Positions 25,568 to 33,432 of a stretch of DNA of 64,000 bases are shown here, piece by piece. Both the position numbers and the translations under genes were made by a program. The notes beneath the pieces were generated by a model. It was not told where the DNA came from, made no database searches, and was given only the letters and a program-made list of their open reading frames with translations. This DNA is from Oscillospiraceae bacterium (GTDB taxonomy: Bacteria; Bacillota; Clostridia; Oscillospirales; Oscillospiraceae). Each line of letters opens with the position of its first letter. Positions within the stretch are counted from its first letter, which is position 1. The DNA is taken from the NCBI GenBank assembly GCA_910575695.1, contig CAJTGJ010000012.1, forward strand, positions 1-64,000, given 5' to 3'.

Positions 25568-26434
25568 ATGGCAGACAGACCGTTACTTGAACCGCTGCCC
25601 GCCGATTTGCCGGAGGACTGGACGTCCGGGCAGATCGTGGCCCCGTCGGGGGCCGACGCGGGGCTGTCGGAGCAGCACGGGTACAATTACCTTATGAGGC
25701 AGGTGAACGCCGCGCAGCGGGCCGCGAACGCCATCAACGAAAGGCTTGCGGATGGCGATATTGAGAATACCATTACAGTGGACGGCGGCGGACACATGGA
25801 GGTGGAGGAAGCGCTGGGCGGCCCGCCCTATCAGATCACGGTGACGGAGGAGGCGGACGCCCCGATCACCGCGGAGGATGTGGGCGCTGTCCCACTGCCG
25901 GACAATCCTCAAAAGGGACAGGCGCTGATTTTTGACGGGAGCCAGTGGATCCCCGGCGACGTGACCACTGAGCTGCCTGTGGCGTCAGCGGCTGTTTTGG
26001 GCGGTGTGAAGGTGGGCGAAAGCCTTAAAATTGACAAGGGGGTGCTGGATGCAAGGTATATCCGAAGCGGAACGGCCTCCGGGAGTTTTTCCGCCGGCAA
26101 AACAGCGGTAGAGATCCCCTTTTATACGCTGACCGGCGGCCTCATACCGCTGACAACGTTCAGTATTCACACGATGAACAGTTCGGCGGTTGAAACTGAA
26201 TTTAAATGGGAGATCACCAGCAGCGTGGGCGGCAGCTATGTATTGCATCAGCAAACTATGGCCCACAACCAGGGCGTTTCCGGGTCTTTTGCCGTGGCGA
26301 AAATCAATGCGACCATGCTGGTGCTTTTGGGAGGTATCAGCGGGCAGGGCAATACGCTGCGGCTGTCGTCCAGCGCCGGGGTTGGGACCTATCGAGTGAC
26401 TGCGGTTGGCTTTGGACCGACTGAATCTGAATAG
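25568..26434 (+). CDS. tail fibre / collar-type protein
   Basis: 288 aa. A short N-terminal attachment region (HGYNYLMRQVNAAQRAANAINE) is followed by fibre-type modules including AAVLGGVKVGESLKIDKGVLDA, a motif common in Firmicutes tail fibres, and a beta-rich end. It likely attaches at the baseplate and helps bind the host surface. Confidence 0.75.
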   Translation: MADRPLLEPLPADLPEDWTSGQIVAPSGADAGLSEQHGYNYLMRQVNAAQRAANAINERLADGDIENTITVDGGGHMEVEEALGGPPYQITVTEEADAPITAEDVGAVPLPDNPQKGQALIFDGSQWIPGDVTTELPVASAAVLGGVKVGESLKIDKGVLDARYIRSGTASGSFSAGKTAVEIPFYTLTGGLIPLTTFSIHTMNSSAVETEFKWEITSSVGGSYVLHQQTMAHNQGVSGSFAVAKINATMLVLLGGISGQGNTLRLSSSAGVGTYRVTAVGFGPTESE

Positions 26435-26446
26435 AGAAGGGATTTC

Positions 26447-26839
26447 ATGGCAATTTACGTAAACGGAAAAAAGGTCGCCGGGAATAGCGTGACGGTTTCG
26501 CAGAGCGGCGGTCCTGGCCTGCCCCCCGGCGGGGCGGCGGGGCAGCTGCTGTCCAAAAAGACCGCGGGGGACTATGACACGGAATGGATTGACCCGCCGG
26601 AGGGCGGCGGCTCAGCCGGGGTAGCCAGCTTCAATGGACGCGCCGGGGCAGTCGTGCCCCAGGCCGGGGACTACACGGCGGCGATGGTGGGAGCGCGGCC
26701 TGACACGTGGACGCCTGCCGCCGGGGACGTGGGAGCGGTGCCCGCCGGCGCGGTGGCGTCCATACAATCGCTGACCCAGGAGGAATATGACGCGCTGGCG
26801 GTCAAGGGCACAACCACACTGTACCTGATTGGGGAGTAG
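26447..26839 (+). CDS. tail fibre segment protein
   Basis: 130 aa, Gly-rich. It contains VASFNGRAGAVVPQAGDYTAAMVGA, a recurrent module in Firmicutes fibre proteins, followed by PAAGDVGAVPAGAV repeats. Probably a fibre subunit or connector between the collar-type protein and the adhesin that follows. Confidence 0.7.
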   Translation: MAIYVNGKKVAGNSVTVSQSGGPGLPPGGAAGQLLSKKTAGDYDTEWIDPPEGGGSAGVASFNGRAGAVVPQAGDYTAAMVGARPDTWTPAAGDVGAVPAGAVASIQSLTQEEYDALAVKGTTTLYLIGE

Positions 26840-26842
26840 GCT

Positions 26843-28036
26843 ATGCTGAGACTGGGTTCACAGAATATTTCCGCCCTGTACCTGGGCGGGCAGGAAATCA
26901 AAAGGGCATATCTGGGGGACGCGCTGGTGTTTGATTCCGCTCCGGCTGTTCGCACCTATACCATTACGGCCTCCATCGACCCGTCCGGGGCAGGAACAGT
27001 CACCGGGGCGGGGCAGTACAAGGAGGGCGAGAGCGTCACCATCAGGGCCGTGCCGGGGGATGGGTATAAATTCACCGGGTGGCGGGAAAACGGCGTGGCG
27101 GTGAGTACGAATGAGGCGTACACGTTTACTGTAACTGGGGATAGAACATTTACCGCGGCGTTTGAGGTCGATATCGTGAATTTCGGATGGACAGCAAGTA
27201 ACTGTGTGGCTGTGTGTGTATGCTATGGAAATGCAAGAAGATTTGTTGCAGTAAATGGCCAAAATGCCCCGAAATATAGTGATGATGGCATTACATGGAA
27301 AACATCTGCTTGGGGGGCTGGTGCAAGCGCTAGCGGGTCTTTTGGTATTTGCGCATATGGCAACAGCACGTATATAGCATTAGCTGGACAATATACACAG
27401 TACAGTTCTAATGGAACAACCTGGAACCATGTATCATATACATCTCCAAATGTTGGTAAAAACGCTCTTTCTTCTGATGGAACTCATTTTGTATGTTATC
27501 CCGGGTATGTATCTACAAATATGTTTTATATTAGTGATAACGGAAAAAGTTGGTCTGTGTTTTATGGTTCTCACGCAAAAGCTATGTATAGATCAGGAAC
27601 GTATGGGGCCGGGAAGTTTGTTGCGGCTGGGTATAATACAGCAACAGCATTTTATTACATTTATGGGAGCCAAAATACAGTTCAAACAAGTTTGCCAGTT
27701 TCTGCTTATTGGATCAGTATGACTTATGGAGCCGGAAAATTTGTTGTTATCGCATATAATTCAAATCATGCGGCTTACAGTACAGACGGTATTACATGGA
27801 AGGGAGCGACGCTTCCAGGGGCTTTGAAGTGGACAAGCGTAGCCTATGGAGATGGTAAATTTGTTGCGATTGCAGACGGCAGCAATAAGGTCGCTTACAG
27901 CAGGGATGGAGTAGCCTGGCGCTTTGCAAATGATGTGTTGCCTGGCGCTTGGAGTTGGAAAAATATTACTTATGGTGGGAATAAGTTTGTTGCAGTTGGA
28001 AGTAATGGATCCGCTTATTCCACACTGAGTAGCTGA
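26843..28036 (+). CDS. tail adhesin with InlB-type repeat and beta-propeller
   Basis: 397 aa. An N-terminal attachment block (ISALYLGGQEIKRAYLGDALVFD), then one InlB B-type/Listeria-Bacteroides repeat at about 35-110 (GAGQYKEGESVTIRAVPGDG), then at least six BNR-like blades with the pattern Y-G-x-G-K-F-V-x ... Y-S-x-D-G-x-x-W to the end. DNA from about 27,180 onward is far more AT-rich than the rest of the phage, marking a recently exchanged receptor-binding domain. Likely binds host glycans. Confidence 0.8.
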   Translation: MLRLGSQNISALYLGGQEIKRAYLGDALVFDSAPAVRTYTITASIDPSGAGTVTGAGQYKEGESVTIRAVPGDGYKFTGWRENGVAVSTNEAYTFTVTGDRTFTAAFEVDIVNFGWTASNCVAVCVCYGNARRFVAVNGQNAPKYSDDGITWKTSAWGAGASASGSFGICAYGNSTYIALAGQYTQYSSNGTTWNHVSYTSPNVGKNALSSDGTHFVCYPGYVSTNMFYISDNGKSWSVFYGSHAKAMYRSGTYGAGKFVAAGYNTATAFYYIYGSQNTVQTSLPVSAYWISMTYGAGKFVVIAYNSNHAAYSTDGITWKGATLPGALKWTSVAYGDGKFVAIADGSNKVAYSRDGVAWRFANDVLPGAWSWKNITYGGNKFVAVGSNGSAYSTLSS

Positions 28037-28113
28037 TCAGGCAGGCCTGGCTGTATCCTGTTCACAAACTTCTGAATGGGACCGAAAAAAGCCGCCCCTC
28101 CGGGCGGCAGGAT

Positions 28114-28143
28114 TTGACAAAATACGGCGCGAGATGGTATACT
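28114..28143 (+). promoter_or_regulatory. promoter of the type I-like toxin mRNA
   Basis: TTGACA (28114-28119), 18-base spacer, TATACT (28138-28143); start of transcription expected near 28150. It faces a second, nearly identical promoter on the other strand at 28391-28419. The GC hairpin at 28091-28109 just upstream may isolate it from the tail operon. Confidence 0.8.
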
Positions 28144-28181
28144 GCCATCAGAAGGACGCTGTTACATAAAAGGCGGTTAGC

Positions 28182-28203
28182 CACTCCCTTGAGAAAGGGG
28201 GTG
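28182..28203 (+). promoter_or_regulatory. hairpin hiding the toxin ribosome-binding site
   Basis: CACTCCCTT (28182-28190) pairs over nine positions (one T-G) with AAGGGGGTG (28195-28203), closed by the tetraloop GAGA, a GNRA loop. The Shine-Dalgarno GGGGG lies in the 3' arm, so the full transcript should be poorly translated, as is usual in type I toxin mRNAs. Confidence 0.7.
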
Positions 28204-28209
28204 ATGCGG

Positions 28210-28305
28210 ATGGGAAATGGACGCGGGGCCAAGGTCCTGCGGTACATCGTGTGCTTCATCATCGCGCTTGCGTTGATGCTTCTCACGGCCCAGAAAGCGT
28301 GTTAG
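28210..28305 (+). CDS. candidate type I toxin, small membrane peptide
   Basis: 31 aa from ATG 28210, eight bases after the GGGGG site (ATG 28204 would add two residues). A basic N-terminus (GNGRGAKVLR) is followed by one membrane helix (YIVCFIIALALMLLTA) and a short tail ending KAC. Size, single hydrophobic helix, hidden ribosome site and an overlapping antisense promoter match type I toxins that damage the membrane. It does not match any family I know well. Confidence 0.65.
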   Translation: MGNGRGAKVLRYIVCFIIALALMLLTAQKAC

Positions 28306-28385
28306 CCGCCCGGATGGCCCCGAGCGGCTAACGTGTTTTACTGTTAGACTGTTAGAGGGCTAACCGCCGTAACAGCGCCCTTCTA
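28290..28385 (-). ncRNA. candidate antisense RNA antitoxin
   Basis: Predicted from a strong minus-strand promoter (28391-28419). The RNA would start near 28384 and run leftwards over the 3' UTR and last codons of the toxin. A stem at 28301-28309/28324-28332 (arms GTTAGCCGC and GCGGCTAAC) followed on the minus strand by ACGCTTTCT could end it. Its first bases repeat the leader of the toxin mRNA (GCTGTTAC, GGCGGTTAGCC). Extent is an estimate. Confidence 0.5.
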
Positions 28386-28390
28386 TGTTC

Positions 28391-28419
28391 ATTATACCGA
28401 ACCGCCCCCGTTTTGTCAA
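28391..28419 (-). promoter_or_regulatory. antisense promoter in the toxin terminator
   Basis: On the minus strand: TTGACA (28419-28414), 17-base spacer, TATAAT (28396-28391), a near-perfect sigma-A promoter. It is stronger by sequence than the toxin promoter, as is common for antitoxin RNAs. Its spacer is also the left arm of the toxin terminator. Confidence 0.8.
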
Positions 28420-28443
28420 CGATGAAACGGGGGCGGTTTTATT
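28400..28443 (+). terminator. terminator of the toxin mRNA
   Basis: AACCGCCCCCGTTT (28400-28413) pairs with AAACGGGGGCGGTT (28425-28438), followed by TTATT. A 14-bp stem ending in a T-run. The left arm doubles as the spacer of the antisense promoter. Confidence 0.85.
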
Positions 28444-28590
28444 CATGCACACAGACGTGCAATTCCAGTCCCGGTGCAGAAAGGGGGTGATGTTATTTTT
28501 GTTTTATACGCAGACAAAAACAGGCCGGCCATCCGGGCACGGGCCCACTGCCGGGAATGGGAGGCGTAAACGAGTAAGGAGGTATGAATT

Positions 28591-28917
28591 ATGCCCGAAA
28601 ACTGCAACCCCAACGACTGCCCGCTGGAGCCCCGCATTTCCGCGCTGGAGCGGGCCAATGAGCAGCACGGCAAAACCCACCGGGAGGTTTACAGCCGCTT
28701 GAACAGCCTGGAGCGCGGGGAAGCCGCTCAGGCGGAACAGTACAAAGCCATCCTGGAGAAGTTGGACGGCCTGACGCAGAAACACGACGCACTGAATGCC
28801 AAGCTCAGCGAGCTGGAGGCCAAGCCCGGGAAACGCTGGGAGGCGCTGGCGGAAAAGGCGCTGTGGGCGGTGTGCGCGGCGGTGATCGCGTTCCTGCTGG
28901 CGAAAATCGGACTTTGA
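28591..28917 (+). CDS. XhlA-like phage lysis accessory protein
   Basis: 108 aa with AAGGAGG upstream. An acidic Cys-containing N-terminus, a long coiled coil (about 20-75, SRLNSLERGEAAQAEQYKAILEKL), and one C-terminal membrane helix (ALWAVCAAVIAFLLAKIGL). This layout resembles haemolysin XhlA-type proteins that work with a holin in PBSX-like lysis. Starts the lysis module holin-amidase. Confidence 0.7.
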   Translation: MPENCNPNDCPLEPRISALERANEQHGKTHREVYSRLNSLERGEAAQAEQYKAILEKLDGLTQKHDALNAKLSELEAKPGKRWEALAEKALWAVCAAVIAFLLAKIGL

Positions 28918-28932
28918 AAGGGGATACATAAG

Positions 28933-29133
28933 ATGAACGAGTACGCAAAGAAGTGGATGAGGGCGGCGGCGGTTCGTGCCGTCAAGACGGTGGCCCAGAC
29001 TGCGGTGGCCACCATCGGTACGGCGGTGGCTATGGGGGATGTGAACTGGCCGCTGGTTCTATCCGCATCGGCGCTGGCGGGTGTGCTGTCTCTGTGCACC
29101 AGTGTGGCGGGCCTGCCGGAGGTGGAGGCGTGA
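28933..29133 (+). CDS. phage holin
   Basis: 66 aa. A basic N-terminus (MNEYAKKWMRAAAVRAVK) and two hydrophobic helices (TVAQTAVATIGTAVAMG and WPLVLSASALAGVLSLCTSVAG), fitting r1t-type holins. It should permeabilise the membrane at the end of the lytic cycle. It overlaps the amidase by 4 bases. Confidence 0.75.
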   Translation: MNEYAKKWMRAAAVRAVKTVAQTAVATIGTAVAMGDVNWPLVLSASALAGVLSLCTSVAGLPEVEA

Positions 29134-30224
29134 AGCTGCTCCGATGCATTTTGACGCAGAACGACTGCTACAAGGCGAAGCGCACCATCAAGCCCAAGGG
29201 CGTTATGGTCCACTCCACCGGGGCCAACAACCCCAATCTCAAGCGGTATGTCCAGCCGGTGAGCACGACGCCGGACAGGGCGGGGCTGCTGGCCGCGCTG
29301 GGCACAAACAACAACCGGAACGATTGGAACCGCGCCGGAACGGGCGCGTGCGTCCACGGGTTCATTGGGAAGCTGGCGGACGGCAGCGTGGCGGCGGTGC
29401 AGACCCTGCCGTGGAATCATCGGGGGTGGCACTGCGGCACCGGCACCAGCGGCAGGAGCGCCAACGACACCCACATCAGCTTTGAGATCTGCGAGGACGG
29501 GCTGACTGACCCGGCCTATTTCAAGCAGGCGTATCAGGCCGCTGTTGAGCTCACCGCCATGCTGTGCAAGGAGTACGGGCTTGACCCGCTGGCGGACGGC
29601 GTGGTGATCTGCCACCAGGAGGGATACCGCCAGGGCATTGCCAGCAACCACGGGGACGTGCTCCACTGGTTCCCAAAGCACGGCAAGAGTATGGACGATT
29701 TCCGGGCGGACGTGGCGGCGGCAATGGGCCGGAAGCCTGCGGCCCCGGCGCTGGAGCCTGCGGGCGGGTACGACGCCGCAAAGGCCGGGACGTATACCGT
29801 AACGGCGGCGAATGGGCTGAACGTCCGGGCGGGCGCAAGCACGGATAAGGCTGTGCTGGGGGTGCTGAAGTCCGGGACGCGGGCGGTGTGCGACGGCTAT
29901 TACAGCGGCGTGAACTGGCTGCTGGTGACAGCCGGAAGCTTGGCCGGGTACGCCAGCGCGGCATATCTCAAGGCCGAGGCCGTCCCGGCGGTGGACGGCA
30001 GCAACGACAGCAACACGAAGGAGGAGGACAATATGGTTTACTATGAGCGGCTGGGCGATGTGGCGGACAGCTACAAGCCCACCATCCGCAAGCTGATGGA
30101 GTGCGGGGCGCTCAGGGGGCACAGCGACCCGGATCCCGACAGCCTGGAGGACAATATCCTCAATGTGTCCGAGGACTACTGCCGGGTGATGACTACCCTG
30201 GACCGGCTGGGAAAGCTGGACTAG
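29130..30224 (+). CDS. phage endolysin: N-acetylmuramoyl-L-alanine amidase with SH3
   Basis: 364 aa from GTG 29130. Residues 1-200 form an Amidase_2 domain with zinc-type His residues (VMVHSTGANNPNLKRYV, HGFIGKL, WHCGTGTSGRSAN, HISFEICEDG, ICHQEG). Residues ~215-280 are a bacterial SH3 domain (YTVTAANGLNVRAGASTDKAVLG), then a C-terminal helical wall-binding-like part ending TTLDRLGKLD. The first 200 residues closely resemble the amidase at 55,681. Confidence 0.9.
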   Translation: MKLLRCILTQNDCYKAKRTIKPKGVMVHSTGANNPNLKRYVQPVSTTPDRAGLLAALGTNNNRNDWNRAGTGACVHGFIGKLADGSVAAVQTLPWNHRGWHCGTGTSGRSANDTHISFEICEDGLTDPAYFKQAYQAAVELTAMLCKEYGLDPLADGVVICHQEGYRQGIASNHGDVLHWFPKHGKSMDDFRADVAAAMGRKPAAPALEPAGGYDAAKAGTYTVTAANGLNVRAGASTDKAVLGVLKSGTRAVCDGYYSGVNWLLVTAGSLAGYASAAYLKAEAVPAVDGSNDSNTKEEDNMVYYERLGDVADSYKPTIRKLMECGALRGHSDPDPDSLEDNILNVSEDYCRVMTTLDRLGKLD

Positions 30225-30393
30225 TTCCGACGGCCCCCGTAGGAGGCGCTGGCAGCCCCGTGGAGGGCGGGGTGGCTCCGGTAATGTAAATTCTCGGCCC
30301 TGCCCGAAACACCGCTCCACGGGGAGGGAAACGGGCGGGAATCGACCCGGGAGCGGTTAACCCGCCCCGCCAGTGGAAATATAGCTCAAACAG

Positions 30394-30429
30394 CCCCGAT
30401 GCCGGATTTCCGGTATCGGGGTTTTCTTT
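30394..30429 (+). terminator. terminator after the endolysin
   Basis: CCCCGAT-GCCGG pairs with CCGGT-ATCGGGG around a short AT-rich loop, followed by TTTTCTTT. It ends the prophage late operon. Confidence 0.85.
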
Positions 30430-30678
30430 ATGCCCTGGGCGGTGAAATTCCCAAGCGGTTGGGATTTTGAGGTTCAGTTGTCGAGGTACAGTATTGTTGA
30501 TCGGGGCGGCGGTTGACTCCCCCGGTGCCGATGGGTAAACCCATGAGCGCCCGCCCCAGGGTAAAAAGGCAGGGGGCGGGATTGTCCCCGCCCCCGTTCT
30601 GCTTAATCAAGCCGCTCTCTCTATGGCCGGAGTATAGCACGGGCGGTCTGCTAATTCTGTTAAAAAATGGGGGATTGG

Positions 30679-30739
30679 ATGCACCCACCTATGCACCCCA
30701 AAACTCCGTTTTAAGGGCTATGCACCCCGGATGCACCCC
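30679..30739 (+). repeat. four ATGCACCC boxes, likely integrase arm sites
   Basis: ATGCACCCA at 30679, then ATGCACCCC at 30691, 30720 and 30731. They form two pairs with starts 12 and 11 bases apart. Clustered short direct repeats beside a phage end are typical arm-type binding sites for tyrosine integrases. The integrase itself is outside the window. Confidence 0.55.
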
Positions 30740-30787
30740 AATTATTCTTGTTTTTCTTGGCCCTGTTTTGTCAGACTTTGCTACATG

Positions 30788-30822
30788 GAAAAACCCCGGA
30801 ACCGTTGCGGCTCCGGGGTTTT
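30788..30822 (-). terminator. terminator of rplM-rpsI
   Basis: On the minus strand AAAACCCCGGAGCCG pairs with CGGTTCCGGGGTTTT (loop CAA), followed by T residues. Located 10 bases after the rpsI stop. The prophage joins the chromosome just beyond it. Confidence 0.85.
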
Positions 30823-30831
30823 GCAGGAATA

Positions 30832-31236
30832 TCAGCGCTTGGAGAACTGAGGCGCGCGACGAGCCGCTTTGAGGCCGTACTTCTTCCGCTCCTTCATACG
30901 AGGATCGCGGGTGAGGAACCCGGCGGCCTTCAGGGCGGGACGGAACTCGGGGTTCATCTCCAGCAGGGCGCGGGAGATGCCGTGGCGCAGGGCGCCGGCC
31001 TGGCCGGACACGCCGCCGCCGGTGACGGTGGCGGTGATGTCCACCTTGCCCACGACGCCAGTGGTGTTCAGGGGCTGGCGGACCACCATCTTGAGGGTCT
31101 CCAGGCCGAAATATTCCTCGATGTCACGGCCGTTGATGGTGATGGCTCCAGTGCCGTTGGGGAACAGATGGACGCGGGCCACGGAAGACTTCCGGCGGCC
31201 GGTGCCGTAATGATAAGGCTTCTTGCTCTTGTACAT
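30832..31236 (-). CDS. rpsI: 30S ribosomal protein S9
   Basis: 134 aa, complete. Hallmarks: [19 protein letters not shown] at the N-terminus, the [20 protein letters not shown] centre, and the basic C-terminal tail ending SKR that reaches the P-site tRNA. Cotranscribed with rplM (14 bases apart), the conserved bacterial pair. GGAGG precedes the start. Confidence 0.98.
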   Translation of the reverse strand: MYKSKKPYHYGTGRRKSSVARVHLFPNGTGAITINGRDIEEYFGLETLKMVVRQPLNTTGVVGKVDITATVTGGGVSGQAGALRHGISRALLEMNPEFRPALKAAGFLTRDPRMKERKKYGLKAARRAPQFSKR

Positions 31237-31250
31237 ATTCCGTTACCTCC

Positions 31251-31682
31251 TTATTCCACGGTCCAGGTCTCGGGCTTCTGGGCGGCGTGGGGGTGGCTGT
31301 CGCCGCGGTAGATCTTCAGCCGGGTGAGAGAATCCTTGGTGACGATGTTGCGGGGGAGCATGCCGCGTACGGCCAGACGGACGGCCAGCTCAGGCTTGTC
31401 CTGCATCAGCAGGCGGTACTTGGTCTCCTTGAGGCCGCCCACCCAGCCGGAGTGGCGGCGGTAATACTTCTGCTCCAGCTTCTTGCCGGTAAGCACAGCC
31501 TTCTCGGCGTTGATGACGATCACGAAGTCGCCGCAGTCGGCGTGGGGGGTATACTCGGGCTTGTGCTTGCCCCGCAGGATGGTGGCGGCGGCGACAGCGG
31601 TCTTGCCCAAAGGCCTGCCGGCAGCATCGATCACATACCATTTGCGCTCGATGTTACCCTTGTTTGCCATAAAGGTAGACAT
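31251..31682 (-). CDS. rplM: 50S ribosomal protein L13
   Basis: 143 aa. Start chosen at [17 protein letters not shown] because GGAGG lies nine bases upstream (31691-31695); an upstream in-frame ATG overlaps that site. Typical L13 blocks: [41 protein letters not shown], and MLPRN. First gene of the rplM-rpsI operon. Confidence 0.98.
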   Translation of the reverse strand: MSTFMANKGNIERKWYVIDAAGRPLGKTAVAAATILRGKHKPEYTPHADCGDFVIVINAEKAVLTGKKLEQKYYRRHSGWVGGLKETKYRLLMQDKPELAVRLAVRGMLPRNIVTKDSLTRLKIYRGDSHPHAAQKPETWTVE

Positions 31683-31740
31683 TCTGGTTTCCTCCATTTA
31701 TATTCAAATTTGTTTAATACTTCTTCTCAAAAAATGCTTT

Positions 31741-31840
31741 TCTGCGCCGCCGGGCGGGAATCTGGAGGTTTGCGGCATTTTGGCGGCGGGCTTAAAGCTC
31801 TTTTTGATACTTTTTCTCTCGAGAAAAAGTATGAAACATG
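31741..31840. repeat. dispersed palindromic repeat, copy 1
   Basis: GCGGGCTTAAAGCTCTTTTTG followed by the palindrome ATACTTTTTCTC-TC-GAGAAAAAGTAT and a GC-rich flank. A second, diverged copy in opposite orientation lies at 63,484-63,580. Here it sits in the rplM leader, so it is transcribed on the minus strand. It looks like a small non-autonomous repeat family. Confidence 0.65.
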
Positions 31841-31874
31841 GGAACGCTCCCCTTTACAATGGGGAGCATGGTGT

Positions 31875-31903
31875 ATTATAATGCGGAAAAGCGGCGGTGT
31901 CAA
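31875..31903 (-). promoter_or_regulatory. rplM-rpsI promoter
   Basis: On the minus strand TTGACA (31903-31898), 17-base spacer, TATAAT (31880-31875). A near-consensus promoter, fitting a ribosomal operon. It leaves a leader of about 185 bases that contains the dispersed repeat; an L13-type autoregulatory fold could be there but is not recognised. Confidence 0.85.
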
Positions 31904-32023
31904 CCGTAAAACGGGTGTTTTTTCAAATAAATTTGAAATACTCGTTTAAATGAGCTGAAACGCCCGCATACGGATTTATACTCATTTTGATATTTTGCTT
32001 TTTGAGAAGGGGAGGAAGCCTCT

Positions 32024-32788
32024 GTGCAGATGATATTGTCCTACCTGCGCCGGTGCGTGGAGGATTACGATATGATCCACCCCGGCGATAAGATCGCCGT
32101 GGGGGTGTCCGGCGGCAAGGATTCGCTGGTCCTGCTGTACGCCATGGCAAAACTGCGGGAGTTCTACCCCGCGCCCTTTGAGCTTCACGCGATCACCGTC
32201 CACCCCGGTGCGCCGGACATGGATTTCGGCCCGGTGGAGGCGCTGTGCGAAACGCTGGATGTGCCCTGCCACCTGATTCAGACGGAGATCTTCCACATCA
32301 TTTTCGATCTGCGGCAGGAGAAGAACCCCTGCTCCATGTGCGCGAAAATGCGCCGGGGGGCCATGCACAGCGCCCTCCAGGAGCTGGGGATCAACAAGGT
32401 GGCCCTGGGCCACCACCGGGACGACGCGGTGGAGACCTTTTTCCTGTCCCTGTTTTACGAGGGGCGGCTGTCCTGCTTCCAGCCGGTGACCTATTTGGAC
32501 CGCACGGGCATCACCCAGATCCGCCCCCTGCTGTACTGCGGCGAGGGGATGGTGCGGGGCGCGGCCCTGCGGCACGGCCTGCCCGTGGTACACAACCCCT
32601 GTCCCGCCGACGGCAATACCCGGCGGCAGGAGGTGAAGGAGCTGGTGGCGAGGCTGGGAAAGGACTACCCGAAGCTGAAGGACTACGTGTTCGGGGCCAT
32701 GCAGCGCCTGCCTCTGCCCGAGTGGGGAGCGGTGGGCGGCGGACGGCGGCTGCGGCGCCGGGGAATGGAGGATGACTGTGCTGAATAG
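32024..32788 (+). CDS. TtcA-like tRNA thiolation/PP-loop ATPase
   Basis: 254 aa from GTG 32024 (AGGGGAGGAAG upstream). PP-loop SGGKDS at 29-34 binds ATP. Cysteines for an iron-sulfur cluster appear in NPCSMC near 100 and in HNPC near 195. HHRDDAVETFF is the family's second core motif. TtcA makes 2-thiocytidine 32 in tRNA; Firmicutes relatives may act on other targets. A weak promoter (TATACT at 31977) lies upstream. It overlaps the next gene by 17 bases. Confidence 0.82.
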   Translation: MQMILSYLRRCVEDYDMIHPGDKIAVGVSGGKDSLVLLYAMAKLREFYPAPFELHAITVHPGAPDMDFGPVEALCETLDVPCHLIQTEIFHIIFDLRQEKNPCSMCAKMRRGAMHSALQELGINKVALGHHRDDAVETFFLSLFYEGRLSCFQPVTYLDRTGITQIRPLLYCGEGMVRGAALRHGLPVVHNPCPADGNTRRQEVKELVARLGKDYPKLKDYVFGAMQRLPLPEWGAVGGGRRLRRRGMEDDCAE

Positions 32789-33410
32789 GATTTTTAACCC
32801 GGAAAACGGCTTTTTCCGGTTCATGGGGCTTTTGGTGGACGTCGTTGCGTTCAGCCTGATGTGGCTGGTGTGCGCGGCCACGGTGGTGCTGCTGGGGCCG
32901 GGGACCACCGCGCTGTATGACGCCATGGCCCGGCATCTGCGCCGGGGGGTGCTGGGTGGCTACGTGCGGTTCTGGGAGTCGCTGAAGGCCAATTTCAAGG
33001 TGGGCTGTGCGGCGGGGCTGGTGGTGTTCGCCCTGGGCTGGGCTTTGCTGGAGCTTCACGGGGTACTGTTTGCCGGGGCGGCGGCGGACAACCACACGAT
33101 GTTCGCGCTGTACGTGGCGTTCTGGGTGTGCCTGGTGGTGGTGTGCGGCATCATGTCGTATATTTTCCCGGTGCTGTCCCGGTTCACCTTCGGCGTGGGG
33201 GGGCTGCTGTCCGCCAGCGTGAAGCTGGCCCTGGCCCATCCCTTCACCACAGTGGCGCTGGGGCTGCTCACGGTGGGGTGCCTGCTGGCGTGCGTCGCGT
33301 TCTGGTGGCCGGGACTGGTGGTCCCCTATATGTGGGCGTGGCTGGCCAGTTTCCTGCTGGAGCGGGTGTTCAGGCCCTATATGGAGCAGGACCGGCTGGA
33401 GGGCTCATAA
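32772..33410 (+). CDS. DUF624 (YesL-like) membrane protein
   Basis: 212 aa with about five membrane helices. NPENGFFRFMGLLVDVVAFSLMWLVC and GPGTTALYDAMARHL at the N-terminus are characteristic of DUF624/YesL. These proteins often accompany sugar transporters, but the role is unknown. Coupled to the upstream TtcA-like gene. Confidence 0.8.
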   Translation: MTVLNRIFNPENGFFRFMGLLVDVVAFSLMWLVCAATVVLLGPGTTALYDAMARHLRRGVLGGYVRFWESLKANFKVGCAAGLVVFALGWALLELHGVLFAGAAADNHTMFALYVAFWVCLVVVCGIMSYIFPVLSRFTFGVGGLLSASVKLALAHPFTTVALGLLTVGCLLACVAFWWPGLVVPYMWAWLASFLLERVFRPYMEQDRLEGS

Positions 33411-33432
33411 ACAGAGGCGTTGGTCAAAAGTG

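Larger units (their letters stand above)
30225..30787. other. non-coding right end of the prophage
   Basis: No convincing gene. It holds the amidase terminator (30394-30429), a GC hairpin (30572-30580 with 30587-30595) that would terminate minus-strand transcripts, and four ATGCACCC boxes (30679-30739). Base composition falls after about 30,640. The phage-host junction is probably between the boxes and the rpsI terminator. No exact attachment core can be named without the left end. Confidence 0.6.

Noticed and set aside
28490..28702. A small frame after AAGGGGGTG resembling the toxin gene ribosome site
   Set aside because: The peptide is basic without a membrane helix, runs into the XhlA-like gene in another frame, and has no hiding hairpin or own promoter. 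The similar ribosome site may be chance.
30513..30872. Open frames in the stretch after the endolysin
   Set aside because: They cross the rpsI terminator, attachment-like repeats and rpsI itself, have no ribosome site and resemble nothing.
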